This document shows, piece by piece, positions 6,721 to 10,550 of a stretch of 10,550 bases of DNA. The stretch's first letter is position 1; every line of letters begins with the position of its first letter. The notes beneath the pieces were generated by a model. It was not told the origin of the DNA. It did not search any database and saw only the letters and a program-made list of their open reading frames with translations. The translations under genes and the position numbers were made by a program. The DNA is from Auritidibacter sp. Marseille-P8566 (GTDB taxonomy: Bacteria; Bacteroidota; Bacteroidia; Flavobacteriales; Flavobacteriaceae), in contig CALPQA020000028.1 of NCBI GenBank assembly GCA_943325595.2, forward strand, positions 1-10,550, read 5' to 3'.

Positions 6721-7686
6721 ATGAACTTAAACTTACTTTTGGATAATTTAACAAATCCGGCTTTATTATTTTTTTTACTTGGAATAATTGCAGTGAAACT
6801 CAAAAGTGATTTAGAAATCCCACCAAATTCATCTAAATTCATTTCACTTTATTTATTGTTTTCAATAGGATTTAAAGGCGGACAAGAATTGGCGCACAGC
6901 CATTTTAAGCTCGAATTAGTTTGGTCAATTCTATTTGGGATTATAATTGCTTTAGTTATTCCTATATATACTTATTTCTTATTAAGAAGAAAGTTTAATG
7001 TATATGATTCAGGAGCAATTGCGGCAGCATATGGTTCTGTGAGTGCAGTAACATTTGTTACCGCGGCTTCCTTTTTAGAAATACAACATATGAGTTTTAG
7101 TGGTCACATGGTAGCAGTGATGGCCTTAATGGAAGCTCCTGCAATAATAGTTGGCGTAATATTAATTAGATTATTTGATACAAAAAAAGAAATTAAAACA
7201 TCCATTGCGACTATTTTAAGACATTCATTTACTAATGGTAGCGTGTTACTAATTTTAGGAAGTCTAATAATTGGACTACTTGCAAGTGACGAACAAGCTA
7301 TGGGAATAAAGCCTTTTACAAATGATTTGTTTAAAGGTTTTCTTGCCATTTTTCTATTAGATATGGGTATTGTAAGCGGAAAAAAAATAAATGATTTTCT
7401 TAAAAGTGGCTGGTTCGCAGTACTATTTGCATTAATCATACCTTTGGTAAATGGATGCTTAGTCGCTATTATAAGTCAATTTATAACAAATGATATAGGC
7501 AATAGGTTTATGCTTTCGATTTTAGCCGCAAGTGCATCCTATATTGCGGTACCTGCAGCAATGAAAATAGCTGTGCCAAAAGCAAATCCAGGATTGTTTT
7601 TGCCGATGGCTTTAGCAATAACCTTTCCACTTAATATAACCCTAGGAATGCCAATTTATCTATCAATAATTCAATTAATAAATTAA
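6721..7686 (+). CDS. sbtA: SbtA-like sodium-dependent bicarbonate transporter
   Basis: A 321-residue integral membrane protein of the SbtA (DUF897) family, which in cyanobacteria imports bicarbonate with sodium. It is almost entirely hydrophobic helices, consistent with the two inverted five-helix repeats of the family. Recognisable blocks are AAAYGSVSAVTF (101-112) and MEAPAIIVG (137-145) in the first repeat, and ASASYIAVPAAM (270-281) and TFPLNITLG (301-309) in the second; the Ser-rich segments line the substrate site in SbtA structures. Translation starts on the base after the sua5 stop, so it is last in the four-gene operon and ends at the hairpin at 7713-7743. No SbtB (PII-like) regulator gene lies beside it. 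Substrate identity rests on family and on the neighbouring carbonic anhydrase and SulP genes. Confidence 0.88.
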   Translation: MNLNLLLDNLTNPALLFFLLGIIAVKLKSDLEIPPNSSKFISLYLLFSIGFKGGQELAHSHFKLELVWSILFGIIIALVIPIYTYFLLRRKFNVYDSGAIAAAYGSVSAVTFVTAASFLEIQHMSFSGHMVAVMALMEAPAIIVGVILIRLFDTKKEIKTSIATILRHSFTNGSVLLILGSLIIGLLASDEQAMGIKPFTNDLFKGFLAIFLLDMGIVSGKKINDFLKSGWFAVLFALIIPLVNGCLVAIISQFITNDIGNRFMLSILAASASYIAVPAAMKIAVPKANPGLFLPMALAITFPLNITLGMPIYLSIIQLIN

Positions 7687-7689
7687 TAA

Positions 7690-7713
7690 TTTTGTTTTGT
7701 TTTGTTTTTTTTG
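7690..7713 (+). repeat. (TTTTG)3 short tandem repeat plus T8 run
   Basis: Three tandem TTTTG units (7690-7704) are followed by eight T and a G, three bases after the sbtA stop and directly before the terminator stem. It is non-coding, and slippage could vary its length. It may aid RNA release or be a simple-sequence by-product. Confidence 0.6.
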
Positions 7714-7743
7714 AAAGACTACATTCTTTGAGTGTAGTCTTTC
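7713..7743. terminator. Hairpin terminator between convergent sbtA and carbonic anhydrase genes
   Basis: A perfect 11-base inverted repeat, GAAAGACTACA (7713-7723) and TGTAGTCTTTC (7733-7743), encloses a 9-base loop. On the plus strand it is followed by TATTT, a modest U-tract; on the minus strand it is followed by A-rich sequence. It should mainly end the sbtA operon, 27 bases after its stop. It is also the only visible end for the carbonic anhydrase transcript. Confidence 0.75.
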
Positions 7744-7751
7744 TATTTAAA

Positions 7752-8396
7752 CTAAATTGAAAATTTTAGTTGGTAAACTTCATCTAATTCTACGTTAGAA
7801 CTCATATTTACATCTAAATCTGTTACGTAACCGGAATTTAAACCATAAGTCCATCCATGAAGGGTTAACTCTTGACCATTTCTCCAAGCATTTTGAACAA
7901 TTGAAGTTTTGGCTAAATCAAAAACTTGTTCTTGGGCATTGACCTCAACAAATTTATTAAAACGCTCTTCTTCATCCTCAATTGTGTTAAGATAATGTTC
8001 GTGTAGCCTGTAAACATCCTTGATGTGTCTGATCCAATTATCAATTAATCCTATTGATTGATTACCCATTGCGGCCTTTACTCCACCACATCCATAGTGA
8101 CCACATACAATTACGTGTTTCACTTTCAAAACATTTACAGCATAATCTAATACACTCAACATGTTCATATCACTATGAATAACCATATTTGCAATATTTC
8201 TATGAACAAATACTTCTCCAGGTTTTGCGCCGATAATTTCGTTTGCTGGAACTCGACTATCCGAACATCCTATCCAAAGTAAAGGTGGTTGTTGCCCCTT
8301 TGCTAAATCTTTGAAGTATTCCTTATCAATATTTAATTGATTTTCGACCCATTTCTTATTATTGTCAAGAATTTTTTTGTAAAAATCACTACTCAT
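7752..8396 (-). CDS. can: Beta-class carbonic anhydrase, Can-like
   Basis: Zinc enzyme interconverting CO2 and bicarbonate in the cytoplasm. The 214-residue protein closely resembles E. coli Can over its whole length. Zinc ligands Cys44, His100 and Cys103 are visible (IGCSDSR, CGHYGCGG), as is the Asp46-Arg48 dyad. Trp41, Arg66 (VHRN) and Tyr184 (HGWTYG) align with the Trp39, Arg64 and Tyr181 that form the non-catalytic bicarbonate pocket of E. coli Can, so this should be a type II enzyme with allosteric bicarbonate inhibition and strong pH dependence. There is no signal peptide. The gene starts 9 bases after the SulP stop on the same strand, so the two are almost certainly co-transcribed; fusions of SulP transporters to carbonic anhydrases are known elsewhere, supporting a joint role in bicarbonate handling. 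Confidence 0.96.
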   Translation of the reverse strand: MSSDFYKKILDNNKKWVENQLNIDKEYFKDLAKGQQPPLLWIGCSDSRVPANEIIGAKPGEVFVHRNIANMVIHSDMNMLSVLDYAVNVLKVKHVIVCGHYGCGGVKAAMGNQSIGLIDNWIRHIKDVYRLHEHYLNTIEDEEERFNKFVEVNAQEQVFDLAKTSIVQNAWRNGQELTLHGWTYGLNSGYVTDLDVNMSSNVELDEVYQLKFSI

Positions 8397-8405
8397 AATT
8401 TACTG

Positions 8406-10058
8406 TTATTTAAAAATTATTTCTTTTTTTTCTAATTTTTCTAATTTTCTTTTCATCACGTTATATTTATGTTCAATTGTAACGGTATTTGAATAACCTT
8501 CACTATTTTCCAAATTATAAGCATGTTTAAAACCTACTAATTTAACATTTATATTTAGATTCTTAGATTTATCTTTCTTAAATTCTTTTATTAAATCCAA
8601 AATATCATGAGCAATATAAACCGTTTGTGAGGCATCGATAACAACTTTTGAATTTTCAGGAATATCATTCAAAGTTGATTTAATAGCAGCTTTATTCAAA
8701 AACGAAACCTCTTGCGCCAAGTCAATATGAATAATATCGCCCTCAGCATATTCCTCTTTCTTGAAACTATAGGCACGTTTAAGATTGCCTTTTAGAACAA
8801 AAATAATACTAATAACAATACCTAAAGCAACTCCTTTGAGTAAATCTGTAAAAACAACTGCTAATAATGTAGCTATAAATGGTACGAACTGATATTTACC
8901 TTTTTTCCAAAAATGTAAGAATGTTGCAGGTTTTGCTAATTTATAACCAACCAAAAGTAATATTGCGGCTAATGTTGCTAGAGGAATTTTGTTTAAAATA
9001 GTAGGAATTGCCAAAACACTAATCAAAAGTAGAAGTCCGTGAATTATAGCAGACATTTTTGATTTGGCTCCTGCATTATTATTTGCCGATGTTCTCACAA
9101 CTACTGATGTCATTGGTAATCCTCCCAGAAGAGAACTAATTAAATTTCCTAACCCTTGTGCTTTCAGTTCTATATTTGTATCTGTATAACGTTTTTGCTC
9201 ATCCATTCTATCCGCTGCTTCGATGCATAATAAAGTTTCAATTGATGCAACAATTGCGATTGTTAAACCAATCATCCAAACTTTTGGATTTGTTATCTCG
9301 GCGAAATTTGGGGTTACAATTATTCCTTTAAATTCTTCAATTGATGTTGGAATTGGTAAAGAAACTAAATGCTCTTTAGAAATTTCTAATGAACTCCCCG
9401 AAATTATAAAAATTTCATTTAGAACAACCCCAATGACAACAGCAACTAAAGCACCAGGGATTAATTTCAATTTCTTTAAAAATGACACTTTATCCCATGA
9501 AACTAATAGCATTAATGAAACTAAAGTGATAACAACTGAACCTAATTGGATATAATTCAAAAGTCCTGAAATTGCTGAAAAAGTATTGCTTCCATCGAAT
9601 TGTAAAAAAGATTCGTCTCCTTCAAAATCGGAATCGTAACCAAAAGCGTGAGGTAATTGTTTGAGAATAATTATAATTCCAATTCCCGCTAACATGCCCT
9701 CAATAACATTTGTTGGAAAATAATTGGAGATACTACCAGCTTTAATAAATCCTAGAAGTAATTGTATAATTCCAGCGATAAAAACTGAAGTTAAAAAAAC
9801 ATCGAAAGCCCCTAAATCGGAAATAGCGGTAAGAACAATAGCTGTTAGACCTGCTGCTGGTCCGGAGACACTTAAATGAGAAGTGCTTAAATAACCAACT
9901 ACTATTCCACCAATAATACCTGAGATTATTCCTGAAAATAAAGGCGCGCCTGATGCCATTGCAATTCCTAAACATAGCGGTAACGCCACCAAAAAAACTA
10001 CTAAACCTGAAGCAAAGTCAGATTTAATACTTGAAAAAATATTTGTTTTTTTTAACAT
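8406..10058 (-). CDS. SulP family anion transporter with STAS domain, probable bicarbonate carrier
   Basis: A 550-residue SulP/SLC26 membrane transporter. The transmembrane domain (about 10-425) opens with KSDFASGLVVFLVALPLCLG, has SVSGPAAGLTAIV (63-75) and the signature GGLPMTSVVVRTSANNNAG (312-330), and its core helix contains SIETLLCIEAADR (272-284). A cytoplasmic STAS domain follows at about 440-515 (VVIDASQTVYIAHD, 472-485), with a lysine-rich tail. SulP proteins carry sulfate, bicarbonate (BicA) or other anions. Bicarbonate is favoured here because the carbonic anhydrase gene lies 9 bases downstream and SbtA is next door; sulfate or dicarboxylate remains possible. By eye, Glu274 sits where Synechocystis BicA has its sodium-binding Asp, so the coupling ion may differ. 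The ATG at 10058 gives the normal N-terminus. Confidence 0.92.
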   Translation of the reverse strand: MLKKTNIFSSIKSDFASGLVVFLVALPLCLGIAMASGAPLFSGIISGIIGGIVVGYLSTSHLSVSGPAAGLTAIVLTAISDLGAFDVFLTSVFIAGIIQLLLGFIKAGSISNYFPTNVIEGMLAGIGIIIILKQLPHAFGYDSDFEGDESFLQFDGSNTFSAISGLLNYIQLGSVVITLVSLMLLVSWDKVSFLKKLKLIPGALVAVVIGVVLNEIFIISGSSLEISKEHLVSLPIPTSIEEFKGIIVTPNFAEITNPKVWMIGLTIAIVASIETLLCIEAADRMDEQKRYTDTNIELKAQGLGNLISSLLGGLPMTSVVVRTSANNNAGAKSKMSAIIHGLLLLISVLAIPTILNKIPLATLAAILLLVGYKLAKPATFLHFWKKGKYQFVPFIATLLAVVFTDLLKGVALGIVISIIFVLKGNLKRAYSFKKEEYAEGDIIHIDLAQEVSFLNKAAIKSTLNDIPENSKVVIDASQTVYIAHDILDLIKEFKKDKSKNLNINVKLVGFKHAYNLENSEGYSNTVTIEHKYNVMKRKLEKLEKKEIIFK

Positions 10059-10093
10059 AATTTCTAATAAATTTAATATAAAAAGTTCTTTTT

Positions 10094-10101
10094 CAAAAAT
10101 A
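10094..10101 (-). promoter_or_regulatory. -7 element for the SulP-carbonic anhydrase operon
   Basis: On the minus strand this reads TATTTTTG, an exact TAnnTTTG match, 35 bases before the SulP start codon. A TTG at the expected -33 distance is not evident. The element overlaps one arm of the inverted repeat at 10095-10121, so the same bases could serve regulation or termination. Confidence 0.4.
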
Positions 10102-10121
10102 GCAACAGAATTGTTATTTTT
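10095..10121. repeat. 11-base imperfect inverted repeat upstream of the SulP gene
   Basis: Arms AAAAATAGCAA (10095-10105) and TTGTTATTTTT (10111-10121) pair at ten of eleven positions around a 5-base centre. Read on the minus strand, the A-stretch, weak stem and T-stretch could be a poor terminator for the small membrane protein gene just upstream. Alternatively the dyad may be an operator, as it overlaps the candidate -7 element. Confidence 0.45.
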
Positions 10122-10141
10122 AAATTAAAATGCAATTTATG

Positions 10142-10423
10142 CTAAATTTGTTGAGGTGGGGGAATAAAAATATTAGAAGAAATTGAATCGTGACGTAAAT
10201 TATTTACGGAATGAATTTTAATTTTCCTAATCAGTAATATTGTAATCAAAGGGTGTTGTGTATCAACTAAGAAATCAGATTTTATTTCTTTTTGAGAAAT
10301 TTCTTCCTCATTCAAACTATAAAAACAGGATGTGTCGGTAGCTTTTTCAATCAAACTAACAATTGTTGGAGTTGAAAGAAAAATAAAAAAAACAAAAATT
10401 ACTATTTTTACTGCTATTTTCAT
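10142..10423 (-). CDS. Small membrane-anchored hypothetical protein
   Basis: A 93-residue protein, same strand as and 83 bases upstream of the SulP gene. It begins with lysines 2 and 6 and one hydrophobic helix (about 5-18), then PTIVSLIEKATDTSCFYSLNEEE and a charged region, and ends in FIPPPQQI. The pattern of signal/anchor, TPTIVSLI, an acidic run and a proline-rich C-terminus recalls small flavobacterial proteins of unknown function that I have seen but cannot name. The helix has no lipobox. It is either an uncleaved anchor with a periplasmic tail or a secreted peptide. The sequence is not a shadow of another gene. It may be transcribed separately from, or read through into, the SulP operon. 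Confidence 0.65.
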   Translation of the reverse strand: MKIAVKIVIFVFFIFLSTPTIVSLIEKATDTSCFYSLNEEEISQKEIKSDFLVDTQHPLITILLIRKIKIHSVNNLRHDSISSNIFIPPPQQI

Positions 10424-10428
10424 ATTTA

Positions 10429-10436
10429 CAAAAATA
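10429..10436 (-). promoter_or_regulatory. -7 element for the small membrane protein gene
   Basis: Minus-strand TATTTTTG matches TAnnTTTG exactly and ends 5 bases before the start codon at 10423, which would imply an almost leaderless transcript. The nearest TTG upstream is only 14 bases away, shorter than the usual spacer, so the assignment is weak. Confidence 0.3.
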
Positions 10437-10500
10437 ATTGGAAACTAGTTCAATTTACTAAACTCCCTTAAAATTTTATAGTTTATTTAACATGTGTAAA

Positions 10501-10518
10501 ATTTCATTATTATGAAAT
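10501..10518. repeat. 7-base inverted repeat near the window end
   Basis: ATTTCAT (10501-10507) and ATGAAAT (10512-10518) are perfect arms around a 4-base centre, in AT-rich non-coding sequence upstream of the small membrane protein gene. In such composition a dyad of this length can arise by chance. Confidence 0.4.
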
Positions 10519-10532
10519 AGATATTTATTTAA

Positions 10533-10549
10533 TATAAGTTAAACTTATA
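10533..10549. repeat. 17-base interrupted palindrome at the window edge
   Basis: TATAAGTT (10533-10540) and AACTTATA (10542-10549) are perfect 8-base arms around a single central A. It lies about 110 bases upstream of the minus-strand small gene. The tight one-base centre suits a dimeric regulator better than a hairpin, but the other flank is outside the window. Confidence 0.45.
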
Positions 10550-10550
10550 G

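Noticed and set aside
9223..9555. Plus-strand 110-codon open frame inside the SulP gene
   Set aside because: It is antisense to the conserved core of the transporter, low in complexity, and shows no recognisable domain.
1..10550. CRISPR array, tRNA genes, insertion sequences or phage genes
   Set aside because: No spaced direct repeats, cloverleaf arms, transposase motifs or phage proteins are visible on either strand.

Overview
The window looks like a chromosomal segment from a Bacteroidota species, most likely Flavobacterium or a close Flavobacteriaceae relative. The DNA is very AT-rich, no clear Shine-Dalgarno sequences precede the genes, several upstream regions carry the TAnnTTTG -7 element of this phylum, and protein after protein (long-form acyl-CoA dehydrogenase, LETM1-related protein, DUF6671 protein) resembles flavobacterial families. 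This assignment is by eye. There are no mobile elements, CRISPR arrays or RNA genes, and no gene-free stretch above 300 bases.

Layout. At 1-725 is the 3' end of an acyl-CoA dehydrogenase gene, closed by a strong hairpin terminator. Next come a lipoprotein Cu/Zn superoxide dismutase (885-1412) and a LETM1/TerB-like protein (1482-2678) with its own promoter. A LysR regulator (2675-3598, minus) converges on the latter with a 4-base overlap, and is divergent from an SPFH/prohibitin-like lipoprotein (3680-4447). The space between this divergent pair holds an 8-base inverted repeat with T-N11-A geometry. At 4632-7686 is a tight four-gene plus-strand operon: a small unknown protein, a DUF6671 zinc-ribbon protein, the tRNA t6A enzyme Sua5, and an SbtA-type bicarbonate transporter that starts on the base after the sua5 stop. 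A hairpin at 7713-7743 separates it from a convergent minus-strand unit: a small membrane-anchored unknown (10142-10423), a SulP/BicA-like anion transporter (8406-10058) and a beta-carbonic anhydrase (7752-8396, 9 bases after the SulP stop).

How the genes may work together. SbtA, SulP and carbonic anhydrase form an inorganic-carbon uptake and interconversion module of the kind known from cyanobacterial carbon concentration, here apparently without RuBisCO. In a heterotroph it would feed carboxylases, and also Sua5, whose substrate is bicarbonate or CO2. The LysR protein resembles the CbbR/CmpR/CcmR branch that controls carbon fixation and bicarbonate uptake elsewhere, so the window may hold both the module and its regulator. 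That link is inference. The most interesting points are the zero-gap sua5-sbtA coupling, the CbbR-like regulator with its candidate operator, and the lipid-anchored SPFH protein opposite it.
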